Source: an uncultured beta proteobacterium
Lineage (GTDB): Bacteria; Pseudomonadota; Gammaproteobacteria; Burkholderiales; Burkholderiaceae_C
Direction: 5' to 3'
Length of the DNA: 7,235 bases
NCBI GenBank assembly: GCA_903944555.1
Contig: CAJASG010000265.1
Span: 1 to 7,235 of the forward strand
This document shows, piece by piece, positions 1 to 5,536 of this stretch. Each line of letters starts with the position of its first letter. Positions within the stretch are counted from its first letter, which is position 1. Under the pieces are notes generated by a model. That model did no database searches, was not told where the DNA came from, and saw nothing but the letters and a program-made list of their open reading frames with translations. The translations under genes were made by a program, and so were the position numbers.

Positions 1-250
1 CGTGCATATTCCACTCAAAAGCCAGGCGCAGCTTGGTGCCCACGCCGTCGGTACCACTCACCAGTACGGGTTCTTTGTAGCGCTTGGGCACTTCAAACAG
101 TGCGCCAAAACCGCCAATGCCAGCCAATACGCCTTCGCGCATGGTTTTTTTGGCCAAGGGCTTAATGCGTTCGACCAGTGCGTCTCCGGCGTCAATGTCA
201 ACACCGGCGTCTTTGTAGGAAAGGGGAGAGAGTGGGGCAGATTGGGTCAT
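1..250 (-). CDS. purM: Phosphoribosylformylglycinamidine cyclo-ligase (AIR synthetase), N-terminal part
   Basis: PurM catalyses the ATP-dependent closure of formylglycinamidine ribonucleotide to aminoimidazole ribonucleotide, a cytoplasmic step of de novo purine synthesis. Only the first 83 codons are present; the gene runs off the left edge (the family is about 345-350 residues). Reading leftward from the ATG at 250-248, the protein shows the family's N-terminal hallmarks: SYKDAGVDI at residues 11-19, the glycine-rich [10 protein letters not shown] at 44-53, and GTDGVGTKL at 67-74, part of the nucleotide-binding region. The start is chosen because the SYKDAGVDI block normally lies close to the N-terminus; no strong Shine-Dalgarno is visible upstream of it. 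The gene is divergent from the membrane-protein gene that begins at 331. No lesion is seen in the visible part. Confidence 0.95.
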   Translation of the reverse strand, partial: MTQSAPLSPLSYKDAGVDIDAGDALVERIKPLAKKTMREGVLAGIGGFGALFEVPKRYKEPVLVSGTDGVGTKLRLAFEWNMH

Positions 251-330
251 GTGAAGTACGTGCGGCGACTGCGTCTGCAGAGCCCTATAGAATTTGCCTA
301 GATTTTAAGGGTTCGCCCACTCGTTTCTGT
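251..330. promoter_or_regulatory. Divergent intergenic region between purM and the AI-2E-family gene; probable promoters
   Basis: These 80 bases separate two divergent start codons, so they should hold both promoters. The centre (about 283-310) is AT-rich compared with its surroundings. On the minus strand a TAAAAT hexamer (plus-strand 302-307) resembles a sigma-70 -10 box, but I find no matching -35 box at 16-18 bases. On the plus strand the candidate -10 boxes are equally poor. AAGGG at 307-311 lies too far (19 bases) from the ATG at 331 to be a standard ribosome binding site. No PurR-like palindrome is evident. The placement is inferred from gene orientation rather than from clear boxes. 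Confidence 0.35.
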
Positions 331-1413
331 ATGCAATTTACGCCCACCCAAAAAACTTTTACTGCATGGAGCCTGATCGCAGCGCTATTGGCCTGCGTGT
401 TTTGGTTGCTCGCCCCAGTTCTGGCCCCCTTTGTGGTGGCTGCCGTGTTGGCCTATGCACTGACCCCGGTGGTGAATTGGTTGGACTATGTGGGACGCGG
501 TCGTATTCCCCGGTTGTTGGCGGTGGTTGTGGTCGAAATGGTGTTCGTTGTGTTGCTTTTGGGGGTGTTGCTGCTGATCGTGCCCATTCTGGCCAAAGAA
601 TTGCCTTTGATGCGAGAGCAGTTGCCGGTGCTGCTAGACCGCTTCAACGCGGCGCTCAAACCGTTGTTGGCCCAATGGGGAATCCACTTTTCCATGGACG
701 TGGACAACATCAAGGCCTTTGTTCTAAAGTACCTCAATGCCAATTTTGAAGATGCCTTTGGCTCCGTGATTGTGTCGCTCAAATTGGGCGGCAGCGTGGC
801 GTTTGCCCTGATTGGCAATGCCATTTTGATTCCGGTGGCACTGTTTTATTTGTTGATGGAATGGGACCGGTTTCTGGGCCAGGTGCGCGAACTGATTCCG
901 CCGCGCCTGCGCTTGGGTAGCGACAGTTTCTTGCGTGAAGCCGACGATGTGCTCGGGCAGTACCTGCGTGGCCAACTGCTGGTCATGGGAATTCTTGCTG
1001 TTTTCTACAGCGTCGGTTTGGCGCTGTTCGGACTGGATCTGGCGCTACCGATCGGAATTTTCACCGGGCTGGCCATTTTTGTGCCTTACCTCGGGTTTGG
1101 TTTGGGTCTGATTTTGGCGACCTTCGCCGCACTCTTAGAGTTTTCTGCCGGTTCCGGTGTGGGTTACGCATTGGTCATGGTGGGTACTGTGTTCGGTATC
1201 GGTCAGGTGGTGGAAAGCCTGTTTTTGACGCCCCGCCTAGTGGGCGAGCGCATTGGGCTGCATCCACTGGCCGTTATTTTTGCCCTGTTGGCGTTCGGCC
1301 AATTGTTTGGGTTTGTGGGGGTGCTGATTGCTTTGCCGGTCAGCGCCGTGTTGCTGGTGGCCATGCGTCGCGCCAAAACCGGGTACATGGCCAGCCGCCT
1401 GTACCAGGGCTAA
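331..1413 (+). CDS. AI-2E (PerM/TqsA-like) family transporter, putative permease
   Basis: This is a 360-residue polytopic inner-membrane protein of the AI-2E/PerM family. Family members include exporters of autoinducer-2 (TqsA) and proteins linked to sodium/proton exchange; the substrate here cannot be told from sequence. Hydrophobic segments lie at roughly residues 12-46 (probably two helices), 62-88, 155-177, 213-236, 238-268, 277-297 and 310-346. A more polar, probably extramembrane domain occupies about 90-150. The C-terminal signature is present: VPYLGFGLG at 251-259 and PRLVGERIGLHP at 301-312, followed by the FGQLFGFVGVLIALP block at 322-336. The reading frame is open back to 178, but the ATG at 331 is preferred: it places the first helix near the N-terminus as in relatives, and the upstream residues would overlap purM. 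It lies 25 bases before hda and probably shares its transcript. The family call is firm and the function is open. Confidence 0.9.
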   Translation: MQFTPTQKTFTAWSLIAALLACVFWLLAPVLAPFVVAAVLAYALTPVVNWLDYVGRGRIPRLLAVVVVEMVFVVLLLGVLLLIVPILAKELPLMREQLPVLLDRFNAALKPLLAQWGIHFSMDVDNIKAFVLKYLNANFEDAFGSVIVSLKLGGSVAFALIGNAILIPVALFYLLMEWDRFLGQVRELIPPRLRLGSDSFLREADDVLGQYLRGQLLVMGILAVFYSVGLALFGLDLALPIGIFTGLAIFVPYLGFGLGLILATFAALLEFSAGSGVGYALVMVGTVFGIGQVVESLFLTPRLVGERIGLHPLAVIFALLAFGQLFGFVGVLIALPVSAVLLVAMRRAKTGYMASRLYQG

Positions 1414-1438
1414 GCCAGGGTCACGCTTGATCACGCCC

Positions 1439-2125
1439 ATGAAACAAATTGCTTTGGATATTGGCCTGTCAGCGGGCCCAACATTGGCCAATTTTTGTGC
1501 TGGAGCCAATGAGGCTGCGCTCAAACATCTGGAGTTATGGGTTGGCGGAAAAACGGGTGCGCACAACCGCTCACCTGTGCCGACCTATTTTTGGGGCCCG
1601 AGTGGTAGCGGCAAGAGCCATTTGCTGAAAGCCGCGCGGGAAGCGCTGCGGGAGCAGGGTGCCCGCGTCGGCTGGCTCGATGCCTCCGTGCATGAGGCCC
1701 CTGAATTCAACGAATCCTGGGCGGCAGTGGTGTTGGACGATGTGCACCTGTACACCGCGGTACAGCAGCACACTGCATTCAACTGGTTTGTCAATGCGCA
1801 GACGCACCAGCGCCCGGTGCTGGCCGCCGGTGAGTTGCCTCCGGCAGACCTCAAGCTGAGGGACGATTTGCGCACCCGCTTGGGGTGGGGCCATATTTTT
1901 GCCATGCACCTGCTGAGCGAGCCGGAGCGGCGCTCCGTGCTGCGGCAGGCGGCCGATGAACGCGGCGTCTTTTTGAGCGACGAGGTCATGGACTACATGC
2001 TGACCCGCTTTAGCCGGGATCTGGGGAGCCTGATGGAATTGCTGGAACTTCTGGACGGCTACGCCTTGCAGACCAAACGCGGCATCACCGTGCCACTGAT
2101 CAAATCGATGATGGACAACGTATGA
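1439..2125 (+). CDS. hda: DnaA regulatory inactivator Hda (AAA+ ATPase)
   Basis: Hda, bound to the DNA-loaded sliding clamp, stimulates ATP hydrolysis by DnaA and so prevents re-initiation of chromosome replication. The protein has 228 residues, close to the E. coli length. Visible elements are an N-terminal clamp-binding-like motif QIALDI at 3-8, Walker A GPSGSGKS at 53-60, Walker B AVVLDDVH at 96-103, a sensor I region near 128-138, box VII RDDLRTRLGWG at 141-151 with the probable arginine finger in RLGWG (R147), and a sensor II arginine in RFSRDLGSL at 190-198. There is no DnaA domain IV (DNA-binding helix-turn-helix), which separates it from DnaA itself. The ATG at 1439 is chosen because it puts the clamp motif at the extreme N-terminus; upstream codons fall inside the preceding gene. 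Its end overlaps the next start as ATGA, suggesting translational coupling. Confidence 0.92.
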   Translation: MKQIALDIGLSAGPTLANFCAGANEAALKHLELWVGGKTGAHNRSPVPTYFWGPSGSGKSHLLKAAREALREQGARVGWLDASVHEAPEFNESWAAVVLDDVHLYTAVQQHTAFNWFVNAQTHQRPVLAAGELPPADLKLRDDLRTRLGWGHIFAMHLLSEPERRSVLRQAADERGVFLSDEVMDYMLTRFSRDLGSLMELLELLDGYALQTKRGITVPLIKSMMDNV

Positions 2126-2808
2126 CACTGCAAAAACTGGCCCTGTTTGACCTGGACCACACGCTGATTCCCATTGACTCGGACTACGCCTGGGGCGAAT
2201 TCACCATCGCGCGGGGCTGGACCGATCCAGTCGAGTTCAAGCGGCAAAACGATGCGTTTTATGCGCAGTACAAGGCCGGAACGCTGGATGTGCGGGCTTA
2301 TGTGCGCTTTGCGACCGAGGCGGTTCGTCATCAAGGCGCTACTAATTCGATAGCTGCTCACGCAGATTTCATGCGCACTGTCGTGCAAAAAGCCATACAA
2401 CCACAGGCGCTGGAGCTGGTCGAGCAGCACCAGCGTGCGGGCGATGTGGTGATCATCGTCACCGCCACCAACGAGTTTGTCACGCGCCCGATTGCCACCG
2501 CCTTTGGCGTGGAAGAGCTGATTGCCGTGGAGTTGGAGCGGGATCCCTCGCAGGGTGGCGAGGGCTGGTTTACCGGCGGCATTCGTGGCGTACCGTCCTT
2601 CCGTGAAGGCAAGGTGACCCGCGTGTCGCAGTGGCTGCAGGCACACGGGCTGGACTGGGACACCGTGCACACCACTTTTTATTCCGATTCCATCAACGAC
2701 TTGCCGCTCATGGAGAAGGCCACAGTAGCGGTAGCCACCAACCCCGATGACCGTCTGCGCGCCATCGCTACAGAGCGCCAATGGCGCATACTCAACCTGT
2801 TCACCTAA
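2122..2808 (+). CDS. HAD superfamily subfamily IB phosphatase (SerB/CicA-like)
   Basis: This 228-residue cytoplasmic HAD hydrolase has all four catalytic motifs: motif I DLDHT at 10-14 (nucleophile D10, acid/base D12), motif II threonine in IVTATN (T114), motif III lysine in REGKV (K164) and motif IV SDSINDLPLM at 188-197 (D189, D193). The helical cap between motifs I and II (about 17-105) is of the IB type, as in phosphoserine phosphatase. Relatives are annotated variously as phosphoserine phosphatase, CicA or histidinol-phosphatase-like, so the substrate is unassigned. The ATG overlaps the hda stop (ATGA), with no separate ribosome binding site needed if coupled. Codons 73-84 (2338-2372) resemble an intergenic repeat found elsewhere in the window, are AT-richer than their surroundings and use an uncommon ATA codon, yet the frame and all motifs are intact. 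Confidence 0.88.
   Translation: MTLQKLALFDLDHTLIPIDSDYAWGEFTIARGWTDPVEFKRQNDAFYAQYKAGTLDVRAYVRFATEAVRHQGATNSIAAHADFMRTVVQKAIQPQALELVEQHQRAGDVVIIVTATNEFVTRPIATAFGVEELIAVELERDPSQGGEGWFTGGIRGVPSFREGKVTRVSQWLQAHGLDWDTVHTTFYSDSINDLPLMEKATVAVATNPDDRLRAIATERQWRILNLFT
2338..2372 (+). repeat. Repeat-like segment inside the HAD gene (GCTA-N9-TAGC family)
   Basis: This 35-base stretch aligns without gaps to the minus-strand sequence of the intergenic repeat at 5499-5533 with 26 identities by eye. Shared blocks are GCTAC, GATAGCT, CGCA, ATT and CAT. Both copies carry the same short inverted repeat, GCTA then nine bases then TAGC. It is read in frame as part of the HAD cap domain. It could be an old repeat copy absorbed into the gene or a chance likeness. 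Confidence 0.45.
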
Positions 2809-2824
2809 AGTATTGGGGGCTTAC

Positions 2825-2843
2825 CAGGCTGCACGGCAGCCTG
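2825..2843 (+). promoter_or_regulatory. Perfect 8-bp hairpin in the pcnB leader
   Basis: CAGGCTGC (2825-2832) is followed by a three-base ACG loop and its exact complement GCAGCCTG (2836-2843). The stem ends 13 bases before the AAGGA of the pcnB ribosome binding site. No T-run follows on either strand, so it is not a typical intrinsic terminator. It could shape the 5' leader, protect a processed end between the HAD and pcnB cistrons, or weaken read-through. The structure is seen directly; its role is inferred. Confidence 0.5.
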
Positions 2844-2856
2844 CGACGGGTCCCAC

Positions 2857-2861
2857 AAGGA
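2857..2861 (+). promoter_or_regulatory. Ribosome binding site deciding the pcnB start
   Basis: AAGGA lies three bases upstream of the ATG at 2865, a short but workable spacing. It favours this start over the in-frame ATG at 2781, which sits inside the HAD gene and has no comparable signal. Confidence 0.6.
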
Positions 2862-2864
2862 AAA

Positions 2865-4511
2865 ATGATTAAAAAATTCATCGATAAGTTACTCGGCAAG
2901 ACATCATCTGGCTTGACCCGCAGCAAAAAATCACCGTTTGGCAAACGGGTCGAAGTCCCGGTAGAAGTCCATGGCATTGACCCCAGTTTGGTCGATGACC
3001 GCGCCAACAACGTGGTCCACACCCTCAAGCAGGCCGGATTTGAAGCCTATATCGTGGGCGGTGCGGTGCGCGACTTGCTGGTCGGCTTGCGCCCCAAAGA
3101 CTTTGACGTGGCCACCAACGCCACGCCCGAGCAGGTCAAGAGCCTGTTTCGCCGGGCCTTCATCATCGGGCGGCGCTTTCGTATTGTTCACGGGATCTTT
3201 GGTCGTGGCCGTGAGAATGACGTGATTGAGGTCTCCACCTTCCGCGCCTATTTGGACAACGCGGCGGCTGAGCAAGTTGCGGGCAATGAAAAAACCAGCA
3301 AGAGCGAACTGGCCGGCATGAAACACGCCGTGGATTCCACGGGACGGGTGCTGCGCGACAACGTGTGGGGCCCTCAGGAAGAAGACGCGGTACGCCGTGA
3401 CTTCACCATCAACGCCATGTATTACGACCCCGAGACCCAAATCGTGGTGGACTACCACGGGGGCTTGAAGGACGCCAAAAACCTGACCTTGCGCATGATT
3501 GGCGACCCTGCCACCCGCTACCGCGAAGATCCAGTGCGCATCATCCGCGCCGTGCGCTTTGCGGCCAAGCTCAGCCCCTTGGGCTTCAAGCTGGAGGCTA
3601 AAACGGCCGGCCCCTTGATCAAGTCACAGCAGTTGCTGGCCGATGTGCCGCAAAGCCGCATGTTTGATGAAATGCTCAAGCTGCTGCAAACCGGGCACGC
3701 GCTTGCTTCCATTGCGCAGCTCAAGCATCTGGGCATGGCCACTGGCATCTACCCGCTGCTCGACGTGGTGGTGGAGCGTGCAGAGCAGCCCTTTGTGAAT
3801 GCCGCTCTGAAGGATACCGATCGCCGCGTTGGCGAAGGCAAGCCTGTGGCGGCCAGTTTCCTGCTGGCGTGTGTGCTGTGGGCTGACGTGCGCGACGGCT
3901 GGGCCAAACGCATTGAGGAACGTCAACACGCGCACCCTGCACTGCAAGACGCGATTGATGACGTCTTCAATGCCCGCATTGGGGATGTGTCCGGGCGCGG
4001 CAAGCTGGCCGGTGACATGCGTGAAATCTGGATGATGCAGACCCGCTTTGAAAAGCGCCTTGGCAGCTCCCCATTTGGTTTGGTGGAGCAACCCCGTTTT
4101 CGGGCTGCGTTTGACTTTATGCGCTTGCGTGCCGACGCCGGTGAAGTGGACCAACTGCTGGCCGACTGGTGGCAAGAGTTCAGCATGGCCGACGACAACA
4201 TGCGCCAGGATTTGGTGGACCAAGTGCGTGAAGAGCAACAGCAGCGCCAACGGGCGCCTCGCGTGCACCGTGCTCCAAAACCAGATAACCAGGTCGCGCC
4301 GCGCCGCGCCGCCTCGCCCAGCCAAGCTGAGCAACCGAACCAGGGTGGAGCGGATGACCATTCATCTGCCGGGCCAGACACCGAAGACGGTCAACAGGGT
4401 GAGCCTGGCGATGGTGCTCCCCGCAAGCGTCGCCGCCGCCGCCGTACCGGTGCTGCCAAAGGGGCTGGAGACACCGGTGGTACATCGGGCGGTGCCGACC
4501 ACGGCGCTTGA
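2865..4511 (+). CDS. pcnB: Poly(A) polymerase I
   Basis: PcnB adds 3' poly(A) tails to RNA, marking mRNA, decay fragments and small RNAs for exonucleases. The 548-residue protein shows, in order, the nucleotidyltransferase signature GGAVRD at 65-70, catalytic DFD at 79-81, FIIGRRFRIVHG at 99-110, RRDFTINAM at 177-185 and the RNA-binding head RYREDPVRIIRAVRF at 219-233. The GRRFRIVH block is the feature that separates bacterial poly(A) polymerases from CCA-adding enzymes. The arginine-rich C-terminal domain follows to about residue 460. Beyond that is a tail of roughly 85 residues rich in Q, P, A, G and R, with RKRRRRRR at 520-527, making the protein clearly longer than the E. coli enzyme (about 465). 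The start at 2865 is supported by AAGGA just upstream and the N-terminus MIKKFIDKLLGK. Its stop overlaps the folK start, an arrangement (pcnB-folK) well known in proteobacteria. Confidence 0.95.
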   Translation: MIKKFIDKLLGKTSSGLTRSKKSPFGKRVEVPVEVHGIDPSLVDDRANNVVHTLKQAGFEAYIVGGAVRDLLVGLRPKDFDVATNATPEQVKSLFRRAFIIGRRFRIVHGIFGRGRENDVIEVSTFRAYLDNAAAEQVAGNEKTSKSELAGMKHAVDSTGRVLRDNVWGPQEEDAVRRDFTINAMYYDPETQIVVDYHGGLKDAKNLTLRMIGDPATRYREDPVRIIRAVRFAAKLSPLGFKLEAKTAGPLIKSQQLLADVPQSRMFDEMLKLLQTGHALASIAQLKHLGMATGIYPLLDVVVERAEQPFVNAALKDTDRRVGEGKPVAASFLLACVLWADVRDGWAKRIEERQHAHPALQDAIDDVFNARIGDVSGRGKLAGDMREIWMMQTRFEKRLGSSPFGLVEQPRFRAAFDFMRLRADAGEVDQLLADWWQEFSMADDNMRQDLVDQVREEQQQRQRAPRVHRAPKPDNQVAPRRAASPSQAEQPNQGGADDHSSAGPDTEDGQQGEPGDGAPRKRRRRRRTGAAKGAGDTGGTSGGADHGA

Positions 4512-4996
4512 GTTCTGCCGTGCGGGAATGGGTCACTGCCTACATCGGGCTGGGCGCCAATTTAGGCGATGCCCGTACCGCAGTGCTGGACGCGATGCAA
4601 GCCATTGCTGTTATCGACGGTGTGGCCTGCATCCGCCGTTCCTCGCTGTACGCCAGTGCGCCGGTTGATTCCAGTGGTCCTGACTATGTGAATGCGGTGG
4701 TGGAGGTGCAGACCCGGCTGACGGCGCCGCATCTGCTGGCGCAGCTGCAGGCGCTTGAGTTGGGGGCCGGGCGGCTACGCCCCTACCGCAACGCCCCGCG
4801 CACCCTGGATCTGGATGTTTTGTTGTACGGCCAGGCGGTCGTCCACAGTGCTGCGCTGACCGTGCCGCATCCACGCATGTGGGAGCGGGCCTTTGTGCTG
4901 GTGCCGCTGGCGGAAATTGCCCCGCACACCGTCCATGCCGCCGCGCTGGCCCGGGTCCAAACACAAGCGGTGACGGTGCTCCCGGTGGTGGTTTAG
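4508..4996 (+). CDS. folK: 2-amino-4-hydroxy-6-hydroxymethyldihydropteridine pyrophosphokinase (HPPK)
   Basis: FolK transfers pyrophosphate from ATP to 6-hydroxymethyl-dihydropterin, the step before dihydropteroate synthase in folate synthesis. The 162-residue protein is of normal length. Visible motifs are AYIGLGANLGD at 11-21, SSLYASAPV at 45-53, DYVNAVVEV at 59-67 and the signature RNAPRTLDLDVLLYG at 94-108, whose D101 and D103 bind magnesium; HPRMWERAFVLVPLAEIAP at 121-139 ends the core. There is no in-frame ATG near the start. TTG at 4508 overlaps the pcnB stop as TTGA and fits translational coupling; GTG at 4520 is the alternative and would shorten the protein by four residues without touching a motif. 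Neither has a strong ribosome binding site. The 3' end overlaps the convergent ridA stop by four bases. Confidence 0.93.
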   Translation: MSSAVREWVTAYIGLGANLGDARTAVLDAMQAIAVIDGVACIRRSSLYASAPVDSSGPDYVNAVVEVQTRLTAPHLLAQLQALELGAGRLRPYRNAPRTLDLDVLLYGQAVVHSAALTVPHPRMWERAFVLVPLAEIAPHTVHAAALARVQTQAVTVLPVVV

Positions 4997-5448
4997 GCCA
5001 GTTCGGCAATCAACTCGATTTCGACGCAGGCGCCCATCGGAATCTGCGCCACGCCAAAGGCACTGCGGGCATGTGCGCCCTTGTCGGCAAACACCTGGCC
5101 AATCAGCTCACTGGCGCCATTGGTCACCAAATGCTGCTCCGTGAAGTCGCCGGTGGAGTTGACCAGGGACATGAGCTTGACGATGCGGGTGACCCGGTTG
5201 AGGTCGCCCACGGCGGCGTGCAGGGTGCCCATCAGGTCGATGGCAATGGCGCGCGCGGCGGCCTTGCCTTCTTCGGTACCCATGGTCTTGCCCAGCTGCC
5301 CCACCCAGGGTTTGCCGTCTTTCTTGGCGATGTGGCCGCTCAGGAACACCAGGTTGCCGGTTTGCACAAAAGGCACGTAGGCGGCGGCCGGAATCGCCAC
5401 TGGGGGCAGCGTGATGTTCAGTTCAGCGAGTTTTTCGTAAATGTTCAT
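4993..5448 (-). CDS. RidA (YjgF/YER057c/UK114) family protein
   Basis: This 151-residue protein belongs to the longer RidA-like subgroup rather than to the archetypal RidA of about 128 residues. Canonical RidA hydrolyses reactive enamine/imine intermediates from pyridoxal-phosphate enzymes; the substrate of this subgroup is less certain. Visible are LPPVAIPAAAYVPFVQTGN at 14-32, the SGHIAKKDGK strand-turn at 37-46, the AAARAIAIDLMGTL helix at 63-76, GDLNRVTRIVKLM at 81-93, NGASELIGQVF at 110-120 and the signature HARSAFGVAQIPMGACVEIE at 126-145. R128 matches the arginine that holds the substrate carboxylate in active RidA proteins. A good AAGGA ribosome binding site precedes the ATG. Members form trimers with active sites between subunits. 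It reads in the same direction as the transglutaminase-like gene, 88 bases downstream of it, and converges on folK. Either co-transcription or its own promoter in the repeat-bearing gap is possible. Confidence 0.9.
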   Translation of the reverse strand: MNIYEKLAELNITLPPVAIPAAAYVPFVQTGNLVFLSGHIAKKDGKPWVGQLGKTMGTEEGKAAARAIAIDLMGTLHAAVGDLNRVTRIVKLMSLVNSTGDFTEQHLVTNGASELIGQVFADKGAHARSAFGVAQIPMGACVEIELIAELA

Positions 5449-5454
5449 GGTGTT

Positions 5455-5459
5455 TCCTT
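5455..5459 (-). promoter_or_regulatory. Ribosome binding site of the RidA-family gene
   Basis: Minus-strand AAGGA lies six bases upstream of the ATG at 5448-5446, near-ideal spacing. It is the clearest Shine-Dalgarno in the window and fixes the start. Confidence 0.7.
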
Positions 5460-5466
5460 AGGGGTT

Positions 5467-5536
5467 GAATTTATGCATGAAATAGGCCTGCATCCCTTAT
5501 GGAATGTGCGCAGGTAGCTATCTATTTTGTAGCTAT
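5467..5536 (-). repeat. Comamonad-type interspersed intergenic repeat (about 70 bp)
   Basis: This AT-rich stretch fills most of the gap between the transglutaminase-like gene and the RidA-family gene. On the minus strand it opens with TAGCTACAAAATAGATAGCT, containing GCTA-N9-TAGC and two self-complementary TAGCTA hexamers. It continues with CTGCGCACATTCCATAAGGG, then ATGCAGGCCTATTTCATGCA. From general knowledge this layout (TAGCT palindrome, TGCGC, then AAGGG and GCAGGCC blocks) resembles a short repeat scattered between genes in Comamonadaceae; its copy number cannot be tested here. The TAA stop of the upstream gene (5539-5537) lies at its edge. It might act as a stem-loop 3' end for that transcript. 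Confidence 0.55.

Noticed and set aside
2..301. Plus-strand frame of about 99 codons at the left end
   Set aside because: It is antisense to purM, whose protein is clearly recognisable on the minus strand.
178..330. Longer start for the AI-2E-family protein at 178
   Set aside because: The extra 51 residues are arginine/cysteine-rich and unlike the family, overlap purM on the other strand, and would put a long non-membrane stretch before the first helix.
2825..2843. Hairpin before pcnB as an intrinsic terminator
   Set aside because: No run of T residues follows the stem on either strand.
2781..2864. Upstream start for pcnB at 2781 inside the HAD gene
   Set aside because: There is no ribosome binding site and the added residues do not resemble PcnB; the ATG at 2865 has AAGGA just upstream and a typical N-terminus.
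4482..4551. Direct repeat of TACATCGGGC spanning the end of pcnB and the start of folK
   Set aside because: Ten bases in GC-rich coding sequence, in different reading contexts; each copy is explained by its own gene and chance suffices.
5449..5500. Promoter for the RidA-family gene in the repeat (TGCATAAAT on the minus strand)
   Set aside because: The -10-like element has no recognisable -35 partner at 16-18 bases; likely a chance match in AT-rich sequence.
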